A DNA stretch of 64,000 nt from Rapana venosa (taxonomy: Eukaryota > Mollusca > Gastropoda > Neogastropoda > Muricidae). A model generated the notes under the pieces. The model was given only the letters and a program-made list of their open reading frames with translations. It was not told the DNA's origin and made no database searches. Positions 54,676 through 64,000 of this stretch are shown here, in pieces (position 1 is the first letter of the stretch; every line of letters starts with the position of its first letter). A program made the position numbers and the translations under genes. The stretch spans positions 4,121,189 through 4,185,188 of the forward strand of contig CM054135.1 of NCBI GenBank assembly GCA_028751875.1, in the 5' to 3' direction.

Positions 54676-56695
54676 TCACTTCTGCAGACCCCCACCCTCC
54701 TCCAGGCAGCGTCGTGCTCGCAGCCTCCTGTACAGGTCAAGCACAGGAAGCACACTGGCATTGAAGGGCAGCACGACGAGGGCCAGGTCCTCCGCTGACC
54801 CCACAGCCCTCAGCTTCGCCAACAGCGCAGCCAGGCCGAGAGAGAGCCAGCTCAACACTCCGGGCGTGGCCAGCACCAGGACTCCTCCAGCAGGGCAAGC
54901 ATCGAAGGGTCCAGCGCCACCACCTGTGCTGGTGCTGGTTTTGCTTTCCCGTCCCTCCCGCGGAGTCCTGCTACCTGTGGTCAGGCGCCAGATGGCCACC
55001 AGGCCGGAGGCGGTCAGCAAACACAGGGCGGTGTTGAACACCAGCAAGATGGACTTAAAGGTAAGACTTCCAGGAACGTCTGTCGTAGAGTGTGGCAGGG
55101 GAATGCAGATGCCTGTCTGGCTGTAGAAGGCCCAGTGGGATGTGACTGGCAGGAAGGGCACTGAGGCCAGCATCACCCCTAGAGCCCAGGTGGCAGTGCA
55201 GAGGACGTGAGGTAAAACTGCCCCGAAGTGTAAACGGCTGAAGGGGAAAGCGATGGACAGGAAACCATCCAGCGTCATTAAGGAGACCAGAATTGACGAC
55301 GCCTCACAAGACAGAAGGAAAAGGAATCCAGACACACTACACACTGCACTTCTCTCCACCACGATTCTTTCCACGCGTAGTTTCCTGCGTAAAGCTGGTC
55401 TGCAGATCCGATTAGAAGCAAGTAGACTCCCATGAAGAAGTGAGACCCATACAGATGCATTAGGAACACAGCAGAGCCAGTCCTCGGTGATGGTGAAGAC
55501 CGTAAATAATAAACGACAATGCATATGTTTCCCACCACGGCAGTCAGAGCAAACACTATGAACATGGCTTGGTAAAAGCCAGACTTCAGCAGGTTGTCAC
55601 AGGACGAAAATCCATCCGGAGGTGAGGAGCACTTTCCCAAGAAGTTGCCAGGTAGCACAGCTGAACAGCACAGCTTGAAATGGTCACCAGACAATTCTTC
55701 CAGTTCGGTCATTTCTTTGAAGAAGACGGTGTTGATGTCAGCTATCCTACAACCCTGTATGTGAAAATACTTCAAGTGCGGAAAGAGTCCTGTGTGTGGG
55801 AGAGACCTCAGCTTACTATGAGACACGTCCAGCACTGTGACCTTAGGCACGGAGTCTGACAACTGTCGTAACGGAGCAAAGTCATGAGACACACGGGAAA
55901 CATTCAGAACCAGCAGAGAGTCCAGCCTGTGATGTCCACCTACACTGACCAGTCCAGAAGACAAAGGGTTACCAGAAAGGTCCAAGTCTAGCAGATGGGA
56001 GAACCGGGAGAAGAGCGTCACGTTTACATAGAGCAGCAGGTTGTCACTGACGTCCAAGACACGGAGATTTGGCAGAGGCAGGTCGCCCAGTGTCCTCCAG
56101 CCACAGGCTGCAGCCCCCAGGTGAACCAGCATGGTGTAACTGGACGCCCCCTCCAGGGTCAGCCCGGAGCCTCTGCCCTCCAGGTACCGGATCTTGGGGA
56201 AGGAGTCTGCCTGCAGCACCAGGCTGTGGACCCACGACCTTCCGTAGCAGACACAGCGCGGGGGGCAGGGCTGGTGGGACCCGCACATGGCTTCGTCCTC
56301 CTGCTGCGGACAGTGAGGCCAGCCGTCACACAGGTGAGTCACGTGCAGGCAGATAGTGGGGTCCTTCCCTCGGCACCTGTAAAAGCCTTCACAGGTGTAA
56401 GCTTCACAGTCGGCTTCATCTTCGTGGTCCGTGCAGTCGCTGACACCATTACACCTGGTGTAGACAGGCAAGCAGTAGCCGCTGCTAGGCACAGGTAGTG
56501 CGAGCTAGGACACCGGGTCATGGTTGAGGGAAGAGGAGTTAGCGTGTAGCTGCCGTACTCGTTCATGTTGACGAGGGCAGGGGGCTTCGCTATGGTGTAG
56601 GACATAGCTGCGTGACATGGAGAGCTGCAGAAGTGTTCGTCACGTCTGCTTCTGCAGTTCACCATCCCATCACACTGTTGTGCAGTCTTGATGCA
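54676..56695 (-). pseudogene. GRL101-like GPCR, gene 2, last exon, probably decayed
   Basis: It has the same exon plan as gene 1. From the acceptor CTCCCCAG it begins CIKTAQQCDGMVNC, followed by LDLa repeats (GYCLPVYTRCNGVSDC, CDGWPHCPQQEDEAMC), LRRs (LDVSDNLLLYV, LDLDLSGNPLSSG), the hinge (KLCCSAVL...SSCDNLL) and a 7TM region. Two single-base losses break the frame: near 56490 (CCC to CC before the Ser-Ser-Gly-Tyr segment) and near 55360 (after KESWW). The receptor core is altered too. LSVSD in TM2 reads LYGSH (Asp2.50 lost), LDRF at the end of TM3 reads LDGF, and NPFLY in TM7 reads LPVLD. The ectodomain and LRRs are well kept. Sequencing error could explain the shifts but not the motif losses. 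Confidence 0.8.
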
Positions 56696-56700
56696 CTGGG

Positions 56701-56718
56701 GAGAGAGAGAGAAAGGGG

Positions 56719-56787
<69 letters not shown>

Positions 56788-56835
56788 GGGGTATGAGAGA
56801 GAGAGAGAGAGAGGGTGGGAGGGAGAGAGAGATCA
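56701..56835 (+). repeat. AG microsatellite serving as polypyrimidine tract
   Basis: AG runs with GGG interruptions. On the minus strand the CT tract ends in CCCCAG, the acceptor of the last exon of gene 2. Confidence 0.9.
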
Positions 56836-56839
56836 GATC

Positions 56840-56905
56840 AGATCAGATTCTTTTATTTCGAGGATAATGGATAAGCACTCATGTGCTTTCTATATCCAAT
56901 CCTCG
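56840..56905 (-). repeat. SINE-A 3' end fragment
   Basis: TTTCGAGGATAATGG and AAGCACTCATGTGCTTT only. Confidence 0.75.
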
Positions 56906-56980
56906 CCCTCATCAGGGATAACATCATGATGGAAAAACGCACGAAAAAGAAACTGAAAAACGTCATCCCATCCCAATCCC

Positions 56981-57110
<130 letters not shown>

Positions 57111-57180
57111 CTTTGTAAAAGCAGCTAGTAAGTCTTTTAGTGAAAGAGTTAAAATAACATAACATAAATGCAAAGTGAAA

Positions 57181-57440
57181 TATTTTATTAGTTTCTTGTT
57201 TGAACATCTCTCCTTCACCTATCCCGTAGTCTTGTAGACCTTTGAGGCACCACTGAAGATTTTGCAACCAGCCTCCTCCACTCATCGCAGTTCTCAGCTT
57301 TCCTTGCAAGTTGTTCCACTCAAGGCCAGCCCTCCACTCTCTGATGTTGTCTTCCCATCGTGTTCTCTGTCTGCCTCTTCGTCTCCCTCCTGGTACTGTT
57401 TCCATCATTCCTTGATGAAAATGTCTTCGCATTTCTGTTA
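57181..57440 (-). mobile_element. RTE 3'-end fragment
   Basis: The minus-strand frame has TVPGGRRRGRQRTRWEDNI, then REWRAGLEWNNLQGKLRTA and GLQDYGIG. This is the RTE C-terminus, similar to 9200-9370 and 23100-23260. Confidence 0.8.
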
Positions 57441-57496
57441 AAAGCTTGGTGCAAAAAATGATATATTTAGAATAACAAAGACCTGCTTCTTTAAAG

Positions 57497-57836
57497 AGGG
57501 AGACGGGAAAGCCTAGTGGTTAGAACATTGCGCTGGCAATCTGACGACCCGGGTTCGATTCCCGTTCAAGGGGATATTTTCCCCCTGGCGTTAACATCAG
57601 TGTAGACTCCACTCTCCCCCGAAGTCCTTCGGGTGAGACAATAAACCGAGGCCCCGTGTACGAACGCACGCATGACATCTTGCGCACACGATAAATCCTC
57701 TTCCGCTTTTCGTAAGAGTAGGCCATTGTGGGCTGGTGGGAACAGATGACAGAATTTACAAAACCGCATACACACGGGGACTGGATGTAAAAAAAAGTAC
57801 ATAAGTGTTTATTCCATCATCCTCGATATAAAAGAT
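57497..57836 (+). repeat. SINE-A copy, full length and well preserved
   Basis: Head GGAAAGCCTAGTGGTTAG, B box CCGGGTTCGATTCCCG, full body, ATCCTCGATATAAAAG end. It is a useful family reference. Confidence 0.9.
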
Positions 57837-58004
57837 TAAAAGAAAAGAAAAACAAAGAAAGAAAAACAACAACCAAGTCTACAGATTCATTTGATCTATC
57901 GAAAAATGAACTAGTTAGAAGAAAACTGATGACGAATTTGAGAAGTAGGAAAGTGGCCCATAGGCCATCAGTGAAGAAGACATGGCATAATCAAAAACGT
58001 TTGA

Positions 58005-58380
58005 CGGACGCCATAGGCGAGTGGTTAAGACCGACTTCATTCCCATGGGTCCTTGAAGTTGTAGGTTCGAATTTCGGCAGCGTCTGGTGAATTAAGGGTG
58101 CGGGATATTTACGATCTCCCAGGTCTACCCCAAGTGCAGACCTGGCAGTGCCTTAATTCCCGTCGTGTTTATACACACGCATGAAATGAAACATGCCCGT
58201 TGAATATTCCTTCACTCACGTTAGCGTTCGGTGGATTACGGAAACACGAACATACCCAACATACATCCCCAGAGATGGAATGTGGCTACCTTCATGGTGG
58301 GAAAAAACGGTGGCATGCACAAAATCTTACAACAGGCGAGTCTCGGAGCTCATGCCGAGGAACGAAAAAAAACCCGTTTG
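58005..58380 (+). repeat. SINE-D copy, full length
   Basis: Head ACGCCATAGGCGAGTGGTTA with B box GTAGGTTCGAATTTC, then GATCTCCCAGGTC, AAGTGCAGACCTG, GTGGCTACCTTCATGG and the 3' domain GTCTCGGAGCTCATGCCGAG with an A-rich end. Confidence 0.85.
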
Positions 58381-58489
58381 GGACACAGCTAGCTGCAGGC
58401 TTGTTTAGATGATGACTGACACAGTCTGGAGTCTGGCACCACCACGGATAATTATGGCATAGCGTTCTGGCAGAGCTACCAACTAAGGG

Positions 58490-58810
58490 TTGATTTTGAG
58501 AAGGCATTCGATCCACTAAATTGGCAGTTTATTTCAAAAGTATTTGAATCATTTGGATTTCAACCTTCGTTGAATTTCAACCTTCTACAGAAATCTTAAG
58601 TCTACAGGTAATAGTCAGTGTACAGTGCTCCTCCTGGTTTAATATACACAGAGGATGCAGACAGGGTGACCCAATATCTCCATACTTGTTTATTCTCTCA
58701 GCAGAAATTCTTACAAGCATGATGAGAGAAAACTGAAACATCGAAGGTAGATATCTATGTTAATGATACAGAATACAAGTTGTCGCAGTTTGCCGATGAA
58801 GAACTCACGA
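58490..58810 (+). mobile_element. L1/Tx1-like LINE RT fragment
   Basis: The frame reads VDFEKAFDPLNWQFI and VFESFGFQPS. After a shift it has IHRGCRQGDPISPYLFILSA, EILTSMMREN and a final SQFADE in place of the catalytic FADDT. It is 5' and 3' truncated. Confidence 0.75.
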
Positions 58811-58847
58811 GTGTTTCTGAGCATTTTTATCAGGATAGATAGCTCAG

Positions 58848-58850
<3 letters not shown>

Positions 58851-58946
<96 letters not shown>

Positions 58947-59100
58947 CGCGTTTGTATGTATATGTGTGTGTGTGTGTGTGCGCGCACGCACGCGCAGGTG
59001 TGTTTGTGCGATGTGTGTGGGTATGTATGTATGTATGTATGTATGTATGTATGTATGTATGTATGTATGTATGTATGTATGTATGTGTGTGTGTATGTAC
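58851..59100 (+). repeat. TG, AG and GTAT microsatellites
   Basis: TG (58851-58907), AG (58908-58944), TG/CG, then GTAT tetranucleotides (59023-59085). Long open frames through them are artefacts. Confidence 0.95.
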
Positions 59101-59249
59101 GTATGGGGCGGGGGGGAGGGATGTGTGCGCGCATGCGCCCATGATTGCCTGTTTTTGTGTGTGTGTGCATATGAGGTGAAAAAATGTAGAGGTGGGGGAA
59201 AAGCCTGGGTCTGTGATGCTGATTTGCGCTATTTTATGTTTACTTGTTC

Positions 59250-59762
59250 GTTGTTTATAGCTATGCTTGCTTGTTGATTGTTTATAGCTATGCTTGCTTG
59301 TTGATTGTTTATAGCTATGCTTTCTTGTTAATTGTTTATAGCTATGCTTGCTTGTTGATTGTTTATAGCTATGCTTGCTTGTTGATTGTTTATAGCTGTG
59401 CTTGCTTGTTGATTGTTTATAGCTATGCTTGCTTGTTGATTGTTTATAGCTATGCTTGCTTGTTGATTGTTTATAGCTGTGCTTGCTTGTTGATTGTTTA
59501 TAGCTGTGCTTGCTTGTTGATTGTTTATAGCTGTGCTTGCTTGTTGATTGTTTAAAGCTATGCTTGCTTGTTGATTGTTTATAGCTATGCTTGCTTGTTG
59601 ATTGTTTATAGCTATGCTTGCTTGTTGATTGTTTATAGCTGTGCTTGCTTGTTGATTGTTTATAGCTATGCTTGCTTGTTGATTGTTTATAGCTATGCTT
59701 GCTTGTTGATTGTTTATAGCTATGCTTGCTTGTTGATTGTTTATAGCTATGCTTGCTTGTAA
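59250..59762 (+). repeat. 27-bp minisatellite, about 19 units
   Basis: The unit is TTGATTGTTTATAGCTATGC plus TTGCTTG. A single A/G variant (GCTATGC/GCTGTGC) alternates irregularly. The period is a multiple of three, and at least three frames on both strands stay open over the full array. Confidence 0.95.
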
Positions 59763-60162
59763 CCCACATACATTTCTCACTCTTTTAAGATATTAAAATT
59801 TCGTATTCGTATTTTGTAACATGTGCGTTGTGATTTGTATTGATATTGAATCTCTCTTGCTGCAGAAAGGGTTCATACAATTGTTGTTATCAAGTTTTGT
59901 TCATTTTGTGTAAGCTTCCAGAATGGTCTAGAGTTGACAGTATAACACAAATGTTTGCTTTGGAAGGAAGAGTCTTTATGACAGCTCATAGCCAATCTGC
60001 AATGCCAGGGTCATCTCCTTCAGGGCTTCTTTCCTTGAATCAACAGCACGCAAGTCAGTCATGCTTATAAGCACGGCACGTGAGCAGACAGGACACAGAA
60101 ATGGGTTATCATAACAAAGCAGCGTGAGAAATAAAGTTAAAATGACTTCTTTTTTCCCACCC
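59763..60162. other. gene 2 intron, nothing recognised
   Basis: No shared repeat or exon is visible. Confidence 0.45.
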
Positions 60163-60425
60163 TCACACACACACACACACACACGCGCGCGCGCGCACAC
60201 ACACACACACACGCACACACGCACACACGCACACAAACACACAAAAACACACAAAACCCACAACACAACACAACACCCCCCATGCCCCCCACCCCCTCCT
60301 GCCTCCCCCATGCCCCCCACCCCTTCCTGCCCACCCCCCATGCCCCCCACCCCCTCCTGCTCCCCCCACCCCCCCCACCCCCCCCCCCACACACACACAC
60401 AAAACACCCCCCCCCCCCCCACCCC
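60163..60425 (+). repeat. CA microsatellite and C-rich tract
   Basis: CA/CG runs (60163-60260) followed by a CCCCCCA-rich, almost G-free tract to 60425, just 3' of an exon in transcript direction. The minus strand is G-rich. Confidence 0.9.
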
Positions 60426-60444
60426 CCACTTCACACACTCCTAC

Positions 60445-60849
60445 CTGCCCCGTCCCACATTCGAAAGCGTTCTCCTGGCATGGCGGGAACTGACAGAAAG
60501 CTTCATCGCTGTCGTCACCGCAGTCCCGATACCCGTCACACAGCACGCCGTAAGGCACGAACTCCTCGGTGCCTTTGCATCGGAAGTAAGGCACGGTTCT
60601 TGCGGCCGACACCCTGCAGGCGGCGGTGTGGGAGTTACCCTTCCGGGCCGCCTTCCAGTCACAGAGGCTGCCAGCATCGCAGGCCAGCATCTCCAGAGTC
60701 AGGTGCCCCGAGCGACAGGTCACCAGAGGCACAGCGGATGATGCTGCGGGGGTCCATCCTTCTCGTCGGTCCATCACGATGTTCTCCCTGGGCTTGTCCT
60801 TGGTCGGGTTTGCTGGCAGTACGCACAGTACTGATGAAGGTTCCTCCAC
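60445..60849 (-). CDS. GRL101-like gene 2, exon with lectin-domain end and LDLa repeats
   Basis: This exon of 135 codons is phase 0 at both ends (acceptor GTTGTTAG, donor CAG|GTAGGA) and matches exon 41862-42239 of gene 1. It opens VEEPSSVLCVLP, whose Cys probably closes the lectin fold. Shared landmarks follow: VPLVTC, LACDAGSLC, YFRCKGTEEFVPYG, CDGYRDCGDDSDEAFC and FPPCQENAFECGTGQ. This exon is intact, unlike the last exon of the same gene. Confidence 0.85.
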
Positions 60850-60854
60850 CTAAC

Positions 60855-61320
60855 AACAGAGCCCTACACAATTTTAAGCTGCCGAGTAATGACTGGAAAA
60901 AAAAATATATACTGGTGCAAAATTTAGGCAGAGTCAATGGAGGGCAAACAGCAAAACTTAACTATGGTAATAATGAATATCTACAGTAGCATTTTGGTTG
61001 ACTATAGTTTGTCCTGAAAAGACGACTTGGGTGTCCCCCAAAAATCTTCATGGTGCAGTTGGAATTTGAGGTAACTCGATGGAGTAGCAGTTTATTTCAC
61101 ATCCTGACGGAACTGTGATGCGCGCGCTATTTAGGCCATGGGTTAATTTTTTATATAAAAAAGCTATAGATCACTCTCGAATTGATAGAGCAAACATATT
61201 ATATATCAAAGTAATGTAAGTACATGAAGTGCTTTTAGGATTAACAAACAAATTTGTCTACAGATCTCCCAAGGTTTTGGGGGTTTGCCTTAACCTAAGT
61301 GAGTGAATACAAAGAAGAAT
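60855..61320. other. gene 2 intron, nothing recognised
   Basis: AT-rich with no shared repeat. Confidence 0.45.
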
Positions 61321-61324
61321 CAAA

Positions 61325-61690
61325 ACACTTATAATAATGTATGGAATTTATATAGCGCCGAATCTTGTAAAGCAACAAATAAAAGCGCTCAGATGACATG
61401 ATTTTTTTTCATATCGAGGATAATGCGGTTTTGTAAATTTTGTCATCTGTTCCCACTGGCACATAATGGCCTACTCTTTCGAAAAGCGAAACAGGATTTA
61501 ACGTGTGCGCAAGATGTTCTGCATGCGTTCGCACACGGGGCCTCGGTTTATAGTGTCATCCGAAGGACTTTGACATTCAGTTCGATTTTTTTGGGTCAAA
61601 CTGGGAAGAAAGGGCGAGGCTGGGAATCGAACCCAGAACCTAACGGTTTACTTGTTGGTAGGCAAACGTATTAACCATCCTGCCACCTTC
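61325..61690 (-). repeat. SINE-A copy with variant head and composite tail, minus orientation
   Basis: The plus strand reads from the LINE-like tail (AATGTATGGAATTTATATAG, ATCTTGTAAAGCAACAAAT), through CATATCGAGGATAATG and the body, to the variant head (GAATCGAACCCAGAACC, ATTAACCATCCTGCC). Confidence 0.85.
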
Positions 61691-61696
61691 CTTCTG

Positions 61697-61821
<125 letters not shown>

Positions 61822-61989
61822 CAGAGGCTTACATCAACAGCATGTAAGTATTCATCAGCTAATTGACAAGAAAGAATCACACTGATTTTACACACGGTGA
61901 TATTTCTTGAGGCTCGGGAATCACTTTGAAGTACAATTTGCCAATACTGCTTCTTTCAGCATGTACCTCTTCTTTGTCATCCATCCAAA

Positions 61990-61990
<1 letters not shown>

Positions 61991-62082
<92 letters not shown>
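61991..62082 (+). repeat. CA microsatellite
   Basis: A pure CA run of about 90 bases adjoining the solo arm at 62092. Confidence 0.95.
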
Positions 62083-62083
<1 letters not shown>

Positions 62084-62091
62084 AACTGGCA

Positions 62092-62172
62092 CGTAAAGGG
62101 AAGGAACTCTGAAAAAGAGACTAAGTCAGCTAGCGGTACGAGTAACTTCCCTTGGATCGAACACAGTTAAGA
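62092..62172 (+). repeat. solo arm related to the inverted-repeat element at 48410
   Basis: AAAGGGAAGGAACTC, GAGACTAAGTCAGCTAGC, ACGAGTAACTTCCCTTGGAT and CACAGTTAAG resemble the right inner arm at 49090-49172. Confidence 0.65.
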
Positions 62173-62344
62173 AATTTATATATTTTTTTAATGACTGTCG
62201 TGTTGACAGCTAGGACTCAGCGTTTTGAGGTGTAGTAAGTGTCGTATGAATAGCTACGAGACACTGCCATTAGGGCAGGAGGAATGTCTGCAGCAGAAGA
62301 ACAACCAGAGCTCATCATCTGGACAATCATGGCTCACCTACATG

Positions 62345-62795
62345 GAAAGAAGTGGATCAGTGGTCTAGAGGTAATGCACCTGCATAGAAAGCAACAGACT
62401 CGGGTTTCCTGTGTGCGGTTATCCGATCTCCGCTTGTGCCCCAAACTTTTCCCCCATCTACTAGACGGGAGTGATGGTCTGGGTGCTAGTATTTCGGATG
62501 AGACAATAAACTGAGGTCCGGTCTATTACACACCATCATTTAGCGCACATTTTTTTAAAAACGTGGCAACAAGAGAGGTGTCCCTGGTGAAATTCTGTAG
62601 AAAACAAACAAATCATTCTGATAGGGAAACAGGTACAGTTGCAGACAGGAAAATATTTTAAAAAATGGGTGGCGCTGATCTTGTGGTGACATGTTCTCCC
62701 CAGGAAGAGCAACCCAAATTTCACGCACATAAATCTGCCGTGACTTAGTGGTATACAATCCAATCCAATACAATACAATACAATACAAATCAACA
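62345..62795 (+). repeat. SINE-B copy, full length
   Basis: A tRNA-like head (GATCAGTGGTCTAGAGGTAA, B-box-like CTCGGGTTTCC), then GAGTGATGGTCTGGGTGCTA, GAGACAATAAACTGAGG, CAACAAGAGAGGTGTCCC and a GTGGTATACAATCC...ATACAATACA tail. Confidence 0.85.
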
Positions 62796-62802
62796 AATCT
62801 AT

Positions 62803-63290
62803 CTTTTCTTGTTCTTCTTGTTCTTCTTGTTCTTCTTGTTCTTCTTGTTCTTCTTCTTCTTCTTCTTCTTCTTCTTCTTCTTCTTCTTCTTCTTCTTCTT
62901 CTTCTTCTTCTTTTCTCTTCTTCTTCTTCTTCTTCTTCTCCTCCTCCTTCTCCTCCTCCTCCTCCTCCTCCTTTTCTTCTGTCACTTTTCTTCTCTGTCT
63001 TCTTCTTCTTCTTCTTCTTCTTAGCTTCTTCTTCTCTTCTTCTTCTTTTCTTTTTTCTTTCTTCCTTCTTCTTTTCTCTTCCTCCTTCACATCCTCATCC
63101 TCCACCCTATCTTCTTCTTCTTTGTTCATCTTCTTCTCTCCTTCCTTCATTCTTCTTCTCTATCTTCTTCTTTCTCTCTCCTTCTTCTCCTCTCCTTTTC
63201 CTTTCTTCTTCTTCTTCTTCTTCTTCTTCTTCTTCTCTTCTTCTTCTTCTTCTTCTTCTTCTTCTTCTTCTTCTTCTTCTTCTTCCACTT
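62803..63290 (+). repeat. CTT/CTC polypyrimidine tract
   Basis: Almost 500 bases of nearly pure pyrimidine on the plus strand, hence polypurine in the gene 2 transcript. It may extend the tail of SINE-B. Confidence 0.95.
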
Positions 63291-63381
63291 CACTTCTTAT
63301 CTCTCGAAATCTCGATCTTTTCCAGGTCACCTGCATTTAAACACGTGCATGTTTAAATGCATTAATATTTTTTATGCTTAC

Positions 63382-63532
63382 CTTCAAGGGGCTACACCAT
63401 ACTGAAAACGAATTGAAAAAGGTTCGCAAAGACTTGTCCGTGTTGATGTAAAAGCCCCGGGGTGCATCCACCAGTGTCTTGTGGACATTGTAGGCTATGG
63501 ACCCCGTTCCCCATCTGAGGGTGTTGACGTAC
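63382..63532 (-). CDS. GRL101-like gene 2, exon encoding the C-terminal half of the C-type lectin domain
   Basis: Acceptor GCTGTGTCCAG, donor AAG|GTAAGC. The exon is 151 bp: one leading base plus 50 codons, the same phase as gene 1 exon 44292-44439. It reads YVNTLRWGTGSIAYNV, then GFYINTDKSL and SFSVWCSPLK. RWGTGSIAY lines up with RWTGGSIVY of gene 1. It joins exon 60445-60849 in phase 0. Upstream exons lie beyond the right edge. Confidence 0.8.
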
Positions 63533-63643
63533 CTGGACACAGCACAGCACAGTGCACACCTTTACCATAGTTCTCAAGCACGCCTGGACAAAGAAAGAAG
63601 AAAGAATGTTCTGCATAAAGCTGCTGCTGCTACTGCTTCTGCT

Positions 63644-63644
<1 letters not shown>

Positions 63645-63678
<34 letters not shown>

Positions 63679-64000
63679 ATTATGATGATGATGATGACGA
63701 CGACGACGACGACGACGACGATGATGATGATGATGACGGTGACGATGTAAATGCTGATGATGACGATGATGACGACGACGACGACGACGACGACGATGAT
63801 GATGATGATGGTGGTGGTGATGGTGACAATTTAAATGCTGCTGCTGCTGCTGCTGATGATGATGATGACGATGGCGATGCTGCTACTGATGATGATGATG
63901 TGAAGGTGATGGTGATAACGACGACAACGACGATGACGATGGTGATGACGATGAAGAGAACGACGACGGTGATGATGATGACGATGACGATGATGATTAT
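63645..64000 (+). repeat. ATG/ACG trinucleotide repeat cluster
   Basis: GATGAT and GACGAC runs with TGC and GGT interruptions to the window end. Confidence 0.95.

Noticed and set aside
58711..59769. Open frame of more than 350 codons on the minus strand
   Set aside because: It is made only of the 27-bp minisatellite and TG/AG/GTAT repeats; there is no normal protein sequence.
62536..63356. 200-codon frames on both strands rich in Glu/Lys or Leu/Ser
   Set aside because: They are translations of the CTT tract; the start of the minus frame is SINE-B.

Overview
The window looks like animal, most likely molluscan (probably gastropod), nuclear DNA. The genes are spliced across introns of up to 20 kb, two of them encode GRL101-like leucine-rich-repeat GPCRs (a family first described in the pond snail Lymnaea), and the introns are packed with SINEs, non-LTR retrotransposons, microsatellites and minisatellites. 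Nothing prokaryotic is present. Species cannot be fixed from the sequence alone.

Layout. (1) Positions 1-33,697, plus strand: the 3' part of a class C (metabotropic glutamate receptor-like) GPCR gene. Four exons (1389-1563, 22072-22338, 29627-30655, 33080-33697) join in compatible phase and give the second half of the Venus-flytrap domain, the nine-cysteine domain, seven transmembrane helices and a short tail. Introns of 20.5, 7.3 and 2.4 kb hold an RTE-type LINE, a decayed gypsy-like gag whose coiled coil has become a 2.6 kb minisatellite, a Rex1/CR1-like LINE and a multi-level nest of LINEs and SINEs. (2) 33,700-37,540: convergent intergenic DNA with a tandem-repeat 3' flank and a 3.0 kb long-inverted-repeat (foldback-like) element. 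(3) 37,540-51,658, minus strand: a six-exon GPCR gene with the inferred order CUB-like, CUB, LDLa, C-type lectin, several LDLa, leucine-rich repeats, rhodopsin-type 7TM. (4) 54,676-63,532, minus strand: a tandem paralogue with the same exon plan. It carries two frameshifts and has lost Asp2.50, the Arg of the DRY-type motif and NPxxY, so it is probably a decaying copy or a non-signalling receptor. Its 5' exons lie beyond the right edge.

A sharp island of about 96% identity (about 106 bp, TM4/extracellular loop 2) between the otherwise diverged paralogues suggests gene conversion.

Repeat families named here: SINE-A (tRNA-like head, 3' end TATCGAGGATAATGG on the minus strand; at least a dozen copies, two kinds of head and two kinds of tail), SINE-B (tRNA-like head, ATACA tail), SINE-C (an inverted pair), SINE-D (tRNA-like head, conserved 3' domain with a CTCGGAGCTC core) and SINE-5S (tRNA-like head fused to a 5S rRNA-derived promoter block). 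None of the names is taken from a database. All calls rest on reading the sequence and translations by eye; no alignment or database search was run.
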